The position numbers and the translations under genes are program-made. From Mucilaginibacter daejeonensis (GTDB lineage: Bacteria; Bacteroidota; Bacteroidia; Sphingobacteriales; Sphingobacteriaceae), in contig NZ_CP086068.1 in the NCBI RefSeq assembly GCF_020783335.1, positions 3,410,001-3,474,000 on the forward strand: a stretch of 64,000 nucleotides of DNA. Direction: 5' to 3'. How positions within the stretch are numbered: the first letter of the stretch is position 1; each line of letters begins with the position of its first letter. A model generated the notes under the pieces. The model searched no databases, was not told the origin of the DNA, and saw only the letters and a list, made by a program, of their open reading frames with translations. Below, in pieces: positions 43,416-53,062 of the stretch.

Positions 43416-44704
43416 GATCTGTTGGTATTTAATATCTGATTCCCGATCCCACAATTCAAACACTTTTTATGATCGCAGTACTTGTTCTTTAACTGGATCA
43501 GCGCCTGCGATGCAAATGCATTGTTAGCTTTAACTCCCATTGCCTTAAAGTCGTTCACGATGTTGTTGTGCTCGAGCGGCAGATTCTCAAGCAGCTTCAA
43601 AGCCTGGTCAACATACTTTTCAAGCTTCAAATGATCACCGTAAGCGAACAAACATACAGCAACGGTATTCAGCAACAAAAGATCAACAGATGAACCGCCC
43701 AGGTTCTTTGAAGATGGTTTGCTTTCCTTCCCGAACCTGTAATGATCTTTCCAATAATCATTTACAACAATATTACTAAAAAGTTTGCGCAATTCGGCAA
43801 CACTGCTGGTCTCTAACACTTTAGAGAACAAATGACTGGATGCCACGGTAAGTGCCGCGAACTGTGCCAGCCTGATGGTCGGGAAATTGGACGGGCGCAA
43901 GCGCATGAACTTCCATAAGTGCTGCTCGATCGGTCGCAGGCTATATTTCTTTTGGAGGAAAGCATACTCCGTGCGTAATCGTACCGGATACTCTTCCGTT
44001 AGGTCATCGGTCAGCATACCCGCCTGGCCAAAGATCAGGGCTTCTACCTGCAAACCATTGTTCTTGTGCTTGGCCAATATGGTTTGCGGTAACGACCGGG
44101 CCAACAACTCGAACGGCAGTGCATTGATCTTAAAGCCAAAGTTAGCGGCAAGATGCTGGTAGAAGGTCTCCTCCCAGTTGCCTCTGTTCACCTCAAGCGT
44201 ACGGATCACTGCTGCGGCCTTGTCCTGCAAGCGTTCTATCGTCATGCGGGTAAGCCAGTTATGCAGGGTCATCTCGCTTACTGTGCCGATAGCGCTTTCG
44301 CAGGGAATGGTCCTCTTCAACCCATAAATAAGTTGATGGTAGCGCAGATACAGATCTTCAGGTATACGGCCCTGCAGTTCCAAGGCAGGTAATACCCGGC
44401 CCGCTGCTGTTACGATAGGGTGATCTCCCTGATGCACCACATGCAGGATCACGTTATTGTAGGCATCATCGGTATCATGTCCATGTTTCAGCCAGTCGCC
44501 CGGCGAGGTATGGATCTCCACATTACCCGCCCAAACCGTATCGCCTATCTTCAACCGGGCATTTTGAAAATCAGGACCTGAATTGAAGTTATGGATACCC
44601 GCGTTCAGGATCTCGATCGGTTCGCCCGCGGTGGTGCGCAGATCTGTCCGGTCGAACAGCTTGAATTTCCATACGTAATGCAACAGGTCTTCGGTGAGTA
44701 ACAC
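43412..44704 (-). CDS. DUF2851 family protein
   Basis: A 430-residue protein matching DUF2851, common in Bacteroidota. Typical stretches are MLLTEDLLHYVWKFKLFDRT, ILNAGIHNFNSGPDFQNARL, and VWAGNVEIHTSPGDWLKHGH. The C-terminus carries a Cys-rich KYCDHKKCLNCGIGNQIL, which may bind a metal. The function is unknown. It overlaps the downstream PspC gene by four bases, so the two are probably one functional unit. Confidence 0.9.
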   Translation of the reverse strand: MLLTEDLLHYVWKFKLFDRTDLRTTAGEPIEILNAGIHNFNSGPDFQNARLKIGDTVWAGNVEIHTSPGDWLKHGHDTDDAYNNVILHVVHQGDHPIVTAAGRVLPALELQGRIPEDLYLRYHQLIYGLKRTIPCESAIGTVSEMTLHNWLTRMTIERLQDKAAAVIRTLEVNRGNWEETFYQHLAANFGFKINALPFELLARSLPQTILAKHKNNGLQVEALIFGQAGMLTDDLTEEYPVRLRTEYAFLQKKYSLRPIEQHLWKFMRLRPSNFPTIRLAQFAALTVASSHLFSKVLETSSVAELRKLFSNIVVNDYWKDHYRFGKESKPSSKNLGGSSVDLLLLNTVAVCLFAYGDHLKLEKYVDQALKLLENLPLEHNNIVNDFKAMGVKANNAFASQALIQLKNKYCDHKKCLNCGIGNQILNTNRS

Positions 44705-44839
44705 GCCACAATATACAAATATCTGTCAAGCCATCGCGTGCACGGTCAACTCCAAATTAAGTTCTGTAACAAAGACGCTATAGCTTCAGCTTGTCAGGCG
44801 ATCGGCATATCTTTAAAGTTCACATAGCTAACTTAATTA

Positions 44840-47395
44840 ATGAACAAACTATTACTCACCCTGGCATTTACGGCCGTGGCTGCGGGCAGTATTGCGCAAA
44901 CCCGTCCCGACAGTACTGCACGCCGCACGGCTATACCCGGTGGCTTTGCCGGTGCCGCTCAGCAACGTGCGCAACCCAAGCCTTACAAAAGTGTGATTAC
45001 CGAAAAGGCGGTGACCCGCAAAGGACTTTTCAAGACCCACAAGATCGACGACAAATATTACTTTGAGATCGGCGACAGTATCCTTAACCGTGATATATTG
45101 GTAGTGGCGCGTATATCACGCGCTGGTGCCGAGGTACGCGCAGCGGACGGCTATGCCGGCGACCAGATCGGCAGCACCGTGATCCGTTTTGAGAAAGGGC
45201 CAAGCAACCGCATCTTTTTGCGCAAGGTATCATACCGCGTGTACAGCCCTGATAGCACCAAAGCCATGTACCGTTCAGTGCAGCGCTCCAACATACAGGC
45301 TATTGCCGCGGCGTTCAACATCGCCGCTTACTCACCTGATTCGAAAGGTTCGGTGATCGACATGACCGATTACATCAACAGCGATAACGAGATCTTCTTC
45401 TTCAGCTCTCCGCAGTTGAAACAGCGCATCAGGCTGGGCACACAGATCGCCGACCGCAGCTATATAGAGAATGTTCGCAGCTTTTCGAACAATGTGGAGA
45501 TCAGCACCGTGAAGACGTATGGTCTACTGGCAGCAGCATCGCCTTTCGGTCGTACGACTGCACCGGTACCTACCGCAGGCGGTGCCAGCGCGGCCAATGG
45601 CTCGGTGACCGTGGAACTGAACACCTCGTTGCTGATGTTACCTAAAGTGCCGATGAAGGGTCGTTATTTTGATCCGCGTGTAGGCTACTTCACCAGCAAC
45701 TATACCGACTTTGACCTGAACCCTCAGGGCGTAAAGGATGTACAGCTGATCGCACGCTGGCGCCTGGAACCAAAACCCGAGGATATGGCCAAGTACAAAC
45801 GCGGCGACCTGGTAGAGCCAAAAAAGCAGATCGTTTACTACATCGACCCTACCACTCCTCAAAAATGGATCCCGTACCTGATCGCCGGTGTTAACGATTG
45901 GCAAAAGGCGTTTGAAAAGGCTGGCTTTAAGAACGCCATAGTGGCTAAGGTGGCCCCTACCGCCAAGCAGGATAGTACCTGGAGTTTGGATGATGCCAGC
46001 CACTCGGTGATCGTTTACAAACCATCTGAAACGGAAAATGCCAGTGGTCCGCACATCTCTGACCCTCGCAGCGGCGAGATATTGGAGACACATATCAACT
46101 GGTACCACAACGTAATGAAACTGGTACATGATTGGTATATGATCCAAACTGCGGCAGTTGACCCTCGGTCCCGCAAAATGACCTTTGATGATAAATTGAT
46201 GGGCGATCTGATCCGTTTCGTATCATCGCACGAGGTGGGCCACACTCTTGGTCTGCGCCACAACTACGGTTCAAGCTCTACCGTACCTGTCGAAAAACTT
46301 CGCGACAAGGCATGGGTCGAGGCCAATGGTCACACCCCATCCATCATGGACTACGCGCGCTTTAACTATGTGGCTCAACCTGAGGATAACATTACCGCTA
46401 AAGGCTTGTACCCACGTATCGGCGACTATGATAAATGGGCCATTGAATGGGGTTACAAATACCTGGGCGACAAAGGACCTGATGCCGAGAAAGAGACGTT
46501 AAATAAGATGACCATCGAAAGTGCCAAGAACCGCCGCTTGTGGTTCGGCACCGAGACCAACCCTGATGACCCTCACTCGCAAAACGAAGATCTGAGCGAC
46601 AATGCCATGGTGGCCAGCACATACGGCATCAAGAACCTGCAACGCATCGTGGTAAAATTACCTGAGTGGACCAAAGAGACCGCCGAAGGTTACGATGACC
46701 TGGAGAACATGTACAACCAGCTGACCACTCAATTTGGCCGTTACATGGGCCATGTAAGCAAGAACATTGGCGGTATATATGAGAACCCTAAGACCAGCGA
46801 TCAAGCCGGCCCGGTTTATGAATACACACCGGCCGCCACCCAGCGCGAGGCCATGGCTTTCCTGGATAAGCAACTATTTACCACCCCTACCTGGATGCTG
46901 GACCGTACCGTGTTAAGCAACATCGGCGCTAACCCATTGCAAGTGGTTTACACCCGCCAGGATGCCGTATTATCGCGTTTGGTGAGTGCACGTACCTTTA
47001 ATAAGCTTATCGCCTTTGAGGCCAGCGAAGGTGCTAAGGCCTACAAGGTGACCGACCTGATGAACGATATGCAAGGCAACATCTTCCGTGAGGTGAAAAG
47101 CAACCAGGCCATTGATGTATACCGCCGCAACCTGCAAAAGCTTTATGTTGATAAGCTGATCGCTATGGTGAAGCCCGCCCCTGCCAACGCCGCTGCAACC
47201 CAAGTAGTGTTTGGTGGCCGTGGCGGTGCCGTTCAACGTGAATTAGAGCAAACGGATGCTATATCGGTAGCCAAAGCACAACTACGCTCGATAGCCGCGC
47301 TGATCAAGAACTCGAACGTTACTGACTCTATGAGCAGCTATCACTTACAAGATCTGAGCGATCGCATTGCCGAAGCGCTGGATACTAAAAAATAA
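44840..47395 (+). CDS. secreted zinc-dependent metalloprotease (DUF5117/DUF5118 type)
   Basis: An 851-residue protein with a signal peptide (1-19). The Zn-binding motif HEVGHTLGLRH starts at residue 464 and fits the metzincin-like HExxHxxGxxH pattern. The N-terminal third matches the DUF5118/DUF5117 regions typical of this large Bacteroidota family (VITEKAVTRKGLFKTHKID, KYYFEIGDSILNRDILVVAR). It probably cleaves proteins outside the cytoplasm. It ends at a T-tailed hairpin. Confidence 0.9.
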   Translation: MNKLLLTLAFTAVAAGSIAQTRPDSTARRTAIPGGFAGAAQQRAQPKPYKSVITEKAVTRKGLFKTHKIDDKYYFEIGDSILNRDILVVARISRAGAEVRAADGYAGDQIGSTVIRFEKGPSNRIFLRKVSYRVYSPDSTKAMYRSVQRSNIQAIAAAFNIAAYSPDSKGSVIDMTDYINSDNEIFFFSSPQLKQRIRLGTQIADRSYIENVRSFSNNVEISTVKTYGLLAAASPFGRTTAPVPTAGGASAANGSVTVELNTSLLMLPKVPMKGRYFDPRVGYFTSNYTDFDLNPQGVKDVQLIARWRLEPKPEDMAKYKRGDLVEPKKQIVYYIDPTTPQKWIPYLIAGVNDWQKAFEKAGFKNAIVAKVAPTAKQDSTWSLDDASHSVIVYKPSETENASGPHISDPRSGEILETHINWYHNVMKLVHDWYMIQTAAVDPRSRKMTFDDKLMGDLIRFVSSHEVGHTLGLRHNYGSSSTVPVEKLRDKAWVEANGHTPSIMDYARFNYVAQPEDNITAKGLYPRIGDYDKWAIEWGYKYLGDKGPDAEKETLNKMTIESAKNRRLWFGTETNPDDPHSQNEDLSDNAMVASTYGIKNLQRIVVKLPEWTKETAEGYDDLENMYNQLTTQFGRYMGHVSKNIGGIYENPKTSDQAGPVYEYTPAATQREAMAFLDKQLFTTPTWMLDRTVLSNIGANPLQVVYTRQDAVLSRLVSARTFNKLIAFEASEGAKAYKVTDLMNDMQGNIFREVKSNQAIDVYRRNLQKLYVDKLIAMVKPAPANAAATQVVFGGRGGAVQRELEQTDAISVAKAQLRSIAALIKNSNVTDSMSSYHLQDLSDRIAEALDTKK

Positions 47396-47417
47396 GCAAG
47401 CACGATCTGACAAGCAC

Positions 47418-47447
47418 AAAGCCGCCCTGTAATTGGGCGGCTTTTTT
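47418..47447 (+). terminator. intrinsic terminator after the metalloprotease gene
   Basis: AAAGCCGCCC (47418-47427) pairs with GGGCGGCTTT (47435-47444) around a 7-base loop, followed by a T run. Confidence 0.9.
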
Positions 47448-47463
47448 GTTTTAGGTGAACATC

Positions 47464-47567
47464 CCGGTCATGTCGAAGAATTTCGGCACCCCTCATGCGA
47501 AGCAGACCGATCACCCACCTGCTGGTTAACTCTATCCGTGAGATGCCGAAATGCCGGCATGATGGGT
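47464..47567. repeat. dispersed GTCATG/GATGCCG palindromic repeat, diverged copy
   Basis: CCGGTCATG...CACCCCTCATGC and GAGATGCCGAAATGCCGGCA resemble in order and content the tandem repeats at 56085-56358. It sits between two convergent genes. Confidence 0.55.
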
Positions 47568-47590
47568 TGGATATATTAGCTTTTAAACAA

Positions 47591-47626
47591 AACCAGCCCG
47601 TGCAACTCATCGTTGCACGGGCTGGT
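47591..47626 (-). terminator. intrinsic terminator of the M28 peptidase gene
   Basis: On the minus strand, ACCAGCCCGTGCAA pairs with TTGCACGGGCTGGT around a 7-base loop and is followed by a T-rich tail. It lies 21 bases after the peptidase stop. Confidence 0.85.
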
Positions 47627-47647
47627 CAATATATCGATCATCAGATC

Positions 47648-49210
47648 TTACTTATCCAAACCACCACGGCGGGTAGCTTTGGTTTGCTCTGGCCATTTCA
47701 TGGGTTGGCCGGTACGTGGGTTGTTGCCCAGTGGCGCCCTTTCGGTGGAGGTGTGCTCAGGATCCTCGCTGGCCATGTAGATCATGATGGCGGTCAGTAT
47801 GGCGTTACGGCGAACCTCGTCGAACACTATCTTGTCGTAGGTATCGCGGTTGGTATGCCAGGTATAGTTACCATAGCTCCAACTTAGCGAGCTTAACGAA
47901 AAACCCGGAGCGCCTACTGCCACAAATGAGGCAAAGTCAGATCCGCCACCGCCCGGTGCACCCGGGAAGCTGGTCTTCACCGAGTCGCGCAGGTATGATG
48001 GCGCCGCGTTCAACCAGCGGGTCAGGTACTCGCCAGCCTTGGCATAGCCTTGGCCTGAAAGGTTCACTACCCTACCGGTACCGTTATCCTGGTTAAAAAG
48101 TGCTTGTAAATTCTTCACGATCTCGGGATGGTCCTCCACAAAGGCGCGTGAACCGTTCAGGCCCTGCTCCTCGCTACCCCAATGGCCAACTAAAATAGTG
48201 CGCTTAGGTTTTGGATACACCTTTTTAAGAATGCGCATAGCCTCCATCATGGTTAACGTGCCGGTACCGTTATCGGTAGCGCCTGTACCGCCATCCCATG
48301 AGTCAAAATGGGCCGATAGCATCACATACTCATTAGCTTTGCTCGAACCTTTCACCTCAGCGATGGTGTTGTAGGTAGGCACCACACCCAATTCTTTCGA
48401 TTCGGTATGTATGCTGATCTTTGGCTTCATGCCGCTTTCGGTCAAACGGTACAATAAACCGTAATCTTCCAGTGCGATATCGATCGTAGGCACTTTTTTA
48501 GTGTTAGCACCAAATATCTTATCCACCCCAAATCCTGCCGACCAGTTATTGATGATCACCGCAGCGGCTCCGGCTTCCTCCAACGCCACCGGCAAGGTCT
48601 TAGCCGTGTAGCCAGTGTTCTTGATCCGCTGTTGCCAGGCTGTGGTCTGCGCTGTACGCGCGGCCTTCATCTTCTCAAACTCTTCTTTGGTGGCATATTC
48701 CTGCCAGTTATAGTCGGGCCGGCCAGTAGGCTGCGCCATCGATATCATTACAAACTTACCTTTTACCTTAGGCAACCATGCTTTAAAAGCTACTGAATCG
48801 GCCACCTCGGGCAGGATCACCAGCTCGGCAGTAACGGTTTGATTACCCATACCGGGGCTCCAGGCCAGTTGGGTGGCCTCTAATGACTTAACGCGTGGGT
48901 ATACCATATCGATATGCGATATGCCACGCTCCCATCCGCGCCACTCACCCCACTTTTCGTTACGGGCAGAGATGCCCCAGTTCTTGTACTTGGCAAGCGC
49001 CCATTCGTTGGCTTTAAGCATTTGCGGCGTACCCACCAGGCGGGGGCCGATGCCATCGAGCAATTCGTGCGCAAGCTTTTCGAGCTGCGAGTTCTCGTTA
49101 CCCTCCTTCACGATCTGATCGATCACCGAATTCTGGGCATGCACCGTTCCTGTTGCCAATAGCAGGGCTACGGCAGGTACATAGGTCAAATAGTTTAGTT
49201 TGAGTTTCAT
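47648..49210 (-). CDS. secreted M28-family aminopeptidase
   Basis: A 520-residue protein with a signal peptide (about 1-25, TVHAQ). The M28 metal site can be read in order: His and Asp in LSAHFDSWDGG, Asp in TGATDNGTGTLTMMEAM, Glu-Glu in WGSEEQGLNGSRAF, and His in YTWHTNRDTYDK. A protease-associated-like insert occupies about 130-270. It probably trims peptides in the periplasm using two Zn ions. It is convergent with the metalloprotease gene and divergent from the hypothetical gene at 49309. Confidence 0.9.
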   Translation of the reverse strand: MKLKLNYLTYVPAVALLLATGTVHAQNSVIDQIVKEGNENSQLEKLAHELLDGIGPRLVGTPQMLKANEWALAKYKNWGISARNEKWGEWRGWERGISHIDMVYPRVKSLEATQLAWSPGMGNQTVTAELVILPEVADSVAFKAWLPKVKGKFVMISMAQPTGRPDYNWQEYATKEEFEKMKAARTAQTTAWQQRIKNTGYTAKTLPVALEEAGAAAVIINNWSAGFGVDKIFGANTKKVPTIDIALEDYGLLYRLTESGMKPKISIHTESKELGVVPTYNTIAEVKGSSKANEYVMLSAHFDSWDGGTGATDNGTGTLTMMEAMRILKKVYPKPKRTILVGHWGSEEQGLNGSRAFVEDHPEIVKNLQALFNQDNGTGRVVNLSGQGYAKAGEYLTRWLNAAPSYLRDSVKTSFPGAPGGGGSDFASFVAVGAPGFSLSSLSWSYGNYTWHTNRDTYDKIVFDEVRRNAILTAIMIYMASEDPEHTSTERAPLGNNPRTGQPMKWPEQTKATRRGGLDK

Positions 49211-49308
49211 TAAGCTAATATAATCAATAGAAGCGGCGGGTGCAGGTCACGCTGTTGTTACAAAAAACGGTATGTTGTTGCGCCCCCCAAATTATATATA
49301 TTCATTAA

Positions 49309-50010
49309 ATGAACGCTCAGGTCTTTTTCAAAGGTGAATATATTGGATCAACTCTTTTGCAGGTAGGCGACGCGAGTATGGGACATTTATACGGACAGCT
49401 AAAGCCATATAAAGATCGCGTTCGCATTATTCAAAAATTGACGCGGTCTCTCAACTCAGGAGGTGATGATAATTCAAAAGCCTTGAACGATCTTGAGATC
49501 AACGTGCAACTCGAGAATGGATATTTTCTTTTTGCGGAAGGCGGTATTACGATAGGATATATTGAAGACGTAGAGAAAGATCTGATACAAATAGACATTG
49601 CAGGCGTTGATCATCAGGTGATCGAAGATTACTTGTTAACTAACCCACCTGTTCTGTTCGTAGAAGATCCATGGTATGTATTGAACATAAAAAAGAAGAT
49701 CAAGTTAGAGGAGATGTTCTTACAAGATCTTAACGCCTATACGAATAGATTTGACATCCTTTTTGCCTCACACCATACAAGTGAAAGATCAATCGGACTT
49801 AAGGTTTTAGCGTTATGTTATACGGGTTATCAAGGATCTACTGTCACACTGTATATTGTCAAAGAAGAAGGTTTCGCCAAGAAATTCGTTACAGTAGATA
49901 GGATGGTTAGAGGTGATGAAGTGTACCGTCCCAAGCTCGAGATCTTTGAAGACCTCCATCATTTCAAATATTTCCGGATGTTCCCCGATAAAGCTGATTG
50001 GCTATCTTAA
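49309..50010 (+). CDS. hypothetical protein, AT-rich relative to neighbours
   Basis: A 233-residue cytoplasmic protein with no signal peptide or membrane segment. The sequence alternates strands and charged helices (INVQLENGYFLFAEGGITIG, VLNIKKKIKLEEMFLQDLNA). I recognise no family. Its codons are visibly richer in A and T than those of the adjacent M28 and pectate lyase genes, which may point to recent acquisition. It is monocistronic. Confidence 0.65.
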   Translation: MNAQVFFKGEYIGSTLLQVGDASMGHLYGQLKPYKDRVRIIQKLTRSLNSGGDDNSKALNDLEINVQLENGYFLFAEGGITIGYIEDVEKDLIQIDIAGVDHQVIEDYLLTNPPVLFVEDPWYVLNIKKKIKLEEMFLQDLNAYTNRFDILFASHHTSERSIGLKVLALCYTGYQGSTVTLYIVKEEGFAKKFVTVDRMVRGDEVYRPKLEIFEDLHHFKYFRMFPDKADWLS

Positions 50011-50063
50011 GTATTCTTGTTTTTTGGTTAACTATTTGCGTACATTTAGTTAACTAAACTATA

Positions 50064-51212
50064 ATGAAGCACTTTTGGACATCGATGATACTATTGGGTA
50101 TCAGCGGACAGGTATTGGCTCAGCGCGCGGTGAAGATAGATGTGCGCATGTTCGCCAGCAATGCCGGCCACTGGTATGGGATCAAGGACGATCATAACGT
50201 GATCGGCCCTAAAAAGGACCAACCCAAATACAAACCTACCCAATTGCGCGAGATCGGCGACAATATCCTGCTCTTTCAAAAGAACAACGGTGGCTGGGCA
50301 AAGAACTACGACATCATGGCCATCCTTACCCCTGTCCAAAAGGATAGCATCAACAACGATAAAAGCAACCTGAACACCACCTTCGATAACGGCACCAGCT
50401 ACACCCACGTTACCGGCCTGGCCCAGATATACGAGGCTACGCAAGATCAGAAATATGCGGATGGAGCCATCAAGGGCATCAACTTTATACTGGACGCTCA
50501 GTACGGCAACGGTGGCTGGCCGCAGTATTTCCCTTTACAAAAAGGCTATAGCAGACACATCACCTTTAATGATGATGCCTACGTGGGCATCATGAATACG
50601 CTAAAAGATATAAGAGACGACCGCACCCGCTATGGGTTCGTGAACGGTGCCCTGCGCGACCGGGTGAGCAAAGCGTACGACAAGGGCTTGGAGTGCATCC
50701 TGAATAGCCAGATCAATGATTTTGGTGAGGTGACCGCCTGGTGCCAGCAGCACGATGAAGTGACGCTACAGCCTGACTGGGCGCGTGCCTACGAGATGCC
50801 ATCGATCTGTAACGCCGAGAGCGCTGGCATCGTGCAGCTACTCATGGATATCGATCAGCCATCTGCAAGAGTGGTCAATGCAGTGAAGAACGCCGTGAAC
50901 TGGTTCAATGAATCGAAGATCGAAGGCATCAGGGTCAAGACCGTTCAGGCAGCGCCTGATACCAGCCGCTATACCGTATCACGAGTGGACCGCGTGGTAG
51001 TGCAAGACCCTGCCGCTCCTCCTATTTGGGCCCGCTTTTATGAACTGCAGACCCACCGCCCGATATTTTGCAACCGCGACGGCAAGATCGTGTACTCGCT
51101 GGCCGAGGTAGCGCGCGAACGTCGCTCTGGTTATGGCTGGTACACCTACAACCCGCAAAAAGTGCTCGACCGCTATCCTGCCTGGGCTAAAAAATGGAAC
51201 GTAACAGAATAG
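50064..51212 (+). CDS. secreted pectate lyase, PL10 family
   Basis: A 382-residue protein with a signal peptide (1-19, QVLAQ). It fits family PL10: GDNILLFQKNNGGWAKNYDI, TTFDNGTSYTHVTGLAQIYE, YGNGGWPQYFPLQKGYSRHI, and GEVTAWCQQHDEVTLQPDWA. PL10 enzymes cut polygalacturonate by beta-elimination using Ca. No SusC/SusD pair or other pectin gene is adjacent. It ends one base before the convergent helicase gene. Confidence 0.92.
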   Translation: MKHFWTSMILLGISGQVLAQRAVKIDVRMFASNAGHWYGIKDDHNVIGPKKDQPKYKPTQLREIGDNILLFQKNNGGWAKNYDIMAILTPVQKDSINNDKSNLNTTFDNGTSYTHVTGLAQIYEATQDQKYADGAIKGINFILDAQYGNGGWPQYFPLQKGYSRHITFNDDAYVGIMNTLKDIRDDRTRYGFVNGALRDRVSKAYDKGLECILNSQINDFGEVTAWCQQHDEVTLQPDWARAYEMPSICNAESAGIVQLLMDIDQPSARVVNAVKNAVNWFNESKIEGIRVKTVQAAPDTSRYTVSRVDRVVVQDPAAPPIWARFYELQTHRPIFCNRDGKIVYSLAEVARERRSGYGWYTYNPQKVLDRYPAWAKKWNVTE

Positions 51213-52484
51213 TTAACCGTTGCTCGACTGCTGTTTAGGTCCGCTGTTAGGACGGCGCTTACCGCCTTTACCATTATTACGGCCGCCTCTGCCACGGTTA
51301 CCCCCGCCCCTGCTGTTACGCGGACGATTGTTGGCCTCCTCCTTGAATTTCGGCGCTTCACCCAATTCAGGTGGCAGGGTCAGTTCCTCGATCTCGCGTT
51401 CGATCAGTTGCTGTATGCTCTGGAAACGGCGCATATCGCGCTGATTCACAAAGGTGATAGCGGTACCCGTGGTTGCAGCACGTGCGGTACGGCCTATCCG
51501 GTGTATGTAGTCCTCAGGGTCGGGCGGCACATCGTAGTTCACCACCAGGTCTATACCTTCCACATCTATACCGCGCGATAGCGCATCGGTACCAATGATC
51601 ACGGGCAGTTGCCTGTTCTTGAACTCCAATAAGATGTCCTCACGCTCGTCCTGTTTAATGTCGGAATGGAAAGCTTTAGCATTGATGCCTGAACCGCGCA
51701 GCTCTTTATCAAGCGATTTAACACGGTCTTTAGTTGATGAGAACACGATGATGCTGGTAAAGGCCCCGCTTTTCAGGATACCCGAAAGCAGCTTGGTCTT
51801 TTGCTCATCGTGAACTTTATAGATCTGTTGTTTGATACCAACGGCCGGTTGCGAAATAGCGATGTTGATCTGCTCAGGCTCGTGCAATATGGTACGCGCC
51901 AGTTGCCTGATGCGGCTCGGCATGGTGGCCGAGAAGAGAAGCGTTTGACGTTTGGCGGGCAAATAGCTGATGATACGCATGATATCTTCCTGGAAACCCA
52001 TGTCAAGCATGCGGTCGGCCTCATCCAGCACCAAATATTCTAAATGGTTAAGTTTCAAGGAGCCTGACGCCAGGAACGAGATCAGCCTACCCGGGGTAGC
52101 GATCAAAATATCCACCTTGTTATCGATGCCGCGCTTTTGCTGGGCATAGGCCATACCATCGCCGCCACCAAAAACAGCCATGGAGCTGATCTCGGTAAAG
52201 TATGCCAGGCCTTCTACCTGCTGGTCTATTTGTTGGGCAAGTTCGCGGGTGGGTGCCAGTATAAGGGCTTTGATCTGGTGGTTAGGGTGCGCACCGATCA
52301 TATTCAATACCGGCAGCAGGTATGATGCGGTTTTACCGGTACCTGTTTGGGCACAGGCGATCACATCCTTACCCTCCATGATCACCGGGATGGCCATTTG
52401 CTGTATGGCGGTCGGGGTCTTGTACCCCATGCTCAGCAGGCCTTCGGCTAACTGTTCATTAAAATCAAGGTCGTTAAAGGTCAC
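51213..52484 (-). CDS. DEAD-box RNA helicase, RhlE-like
   Basis: A 423-residue helicase with the ordered motifs: Q motif TPTAIQQMAIP, Walker A AQTGTGKT, PTRELAQQ, VLDEADRMLDMGF, SAT in LLFSATMPSR, and HRIGRTARA. The C-terminal tail (about 370-423) is basic and rich in Gly, Arg, Asn and Ser, and should bind RNA. Proteins of this type unwind RNA duplexes in ribosome assembly or decay, often induced by cold. It converges end to end with the PL10 gene without a gap. Confidence 0.94.
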   Translation of the reverse strand: MTFNDLDFNEQLAEGLLSMGYKTPTAIQQMAIPVIMEGKDVIACAQTGTGKTASYLLPVLNMIGAHPNHQIKALILAPTRELAQQIDQQVEGLAYFTEISSMAVFGGGDGMAYAQQKRGIDNKVDILIATPGRLISFLASGSLKLNHLEYLVLDEADRMLDMGFQEDIMRIISYLPAKRQTLLFSATMPSRIRQLARTILHEPEQINIAISQPAVGIKQQIYKVHDEQKTKLLSGILKSGAFTSIIVFSSTKDRVKSLDKELRGSGINAKAFHSDIKQDEREDILLEFKNRQLPVIIGTDALSRGIDVEGIDLVVNYDVPPDPEDYIHRIGRTARAATTGTAITFVNQRDMRRFQSIQQLIEREIEELTLPPELGEAPKFKEEANNRPRNSRGGGNRGRGGRNNGKGGKRRPNSGPKQQSSNG

Positions 52485-52578
52485 TATCTCTGCAATAAAG
52501 ATGCAAGATATGAATTAAATGAGGGTTAACAGCATAACCGGCCAAATACCTTGACCTATTTGTCAAGCGTAAGCATGA

Positions 52579-52953
52579 TCACAATACGCGTTGCAGCAGG
52601 TTAGATACCTTTTCCTGCAACACTTCCATCTCAAATGGCTTGGCCAAATGATCGTCGGCACCACAATCGGCGGCCTTGCTTTGGATGTCCAGACTGGCCG
52701 ATACGATGATGACCGGTATGTCTTTGGTAGAGGCCTGGCGTTTAAGCTGTTTGCACACCATGAGGCCGTCATGACCGGGCATTTGAATATCCAGCAGGAT
52801 CAGGTCAGGCTGTGCTTTTACGGCCTGCATCACCGATGTACCATCAGTGACCGACAATACCTCATACCCCGAATGATCAAGTATAGCTTTCATTGCGTCA
52901 ACGATAGCCTTGTCATCATCTGCGATCAATATCGTTCTTTGCCTGGTATCCAT
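52579..52953 (-). CDS. single-domain response regulator
   Basis: A 124-residue receiver domain from the ATG at 52953 (an in-frame ATG lies at 52959). The Asp pair ILIADDDKA, phosphoacceptor Asp in LILLDIQMPGHDG, Ser in VIIVSASLD, and Lys in DHLAKPFEMEV are intact. There is no output domain. It lies upstream of the helicase on the same strand with a 94-base gap. The cognate kinase is not in the window. Confidence 0.93.
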   Translation of the reverse strand: MDTRQRTILIADDDKAIVDAMKAILDHSGYEVLSVTDGTSVMQAVKAQPDLILLDIQMPGHDGLMVCKQLKRQASTKDIPVIIVSASLDIQSKAADCGADDHLAKPFEMEVLQEKVSNLLQRVL

Positions 52954-53062
52954 ATTCAAATTTGCATCAAAAATTACGCCTTTTTTTCTATCTTACCACC
53001 TCACCAGGCCAACATCGTACATATTTGGCCTGTTAACCGATGTTTGACCATCTATCTATCGT

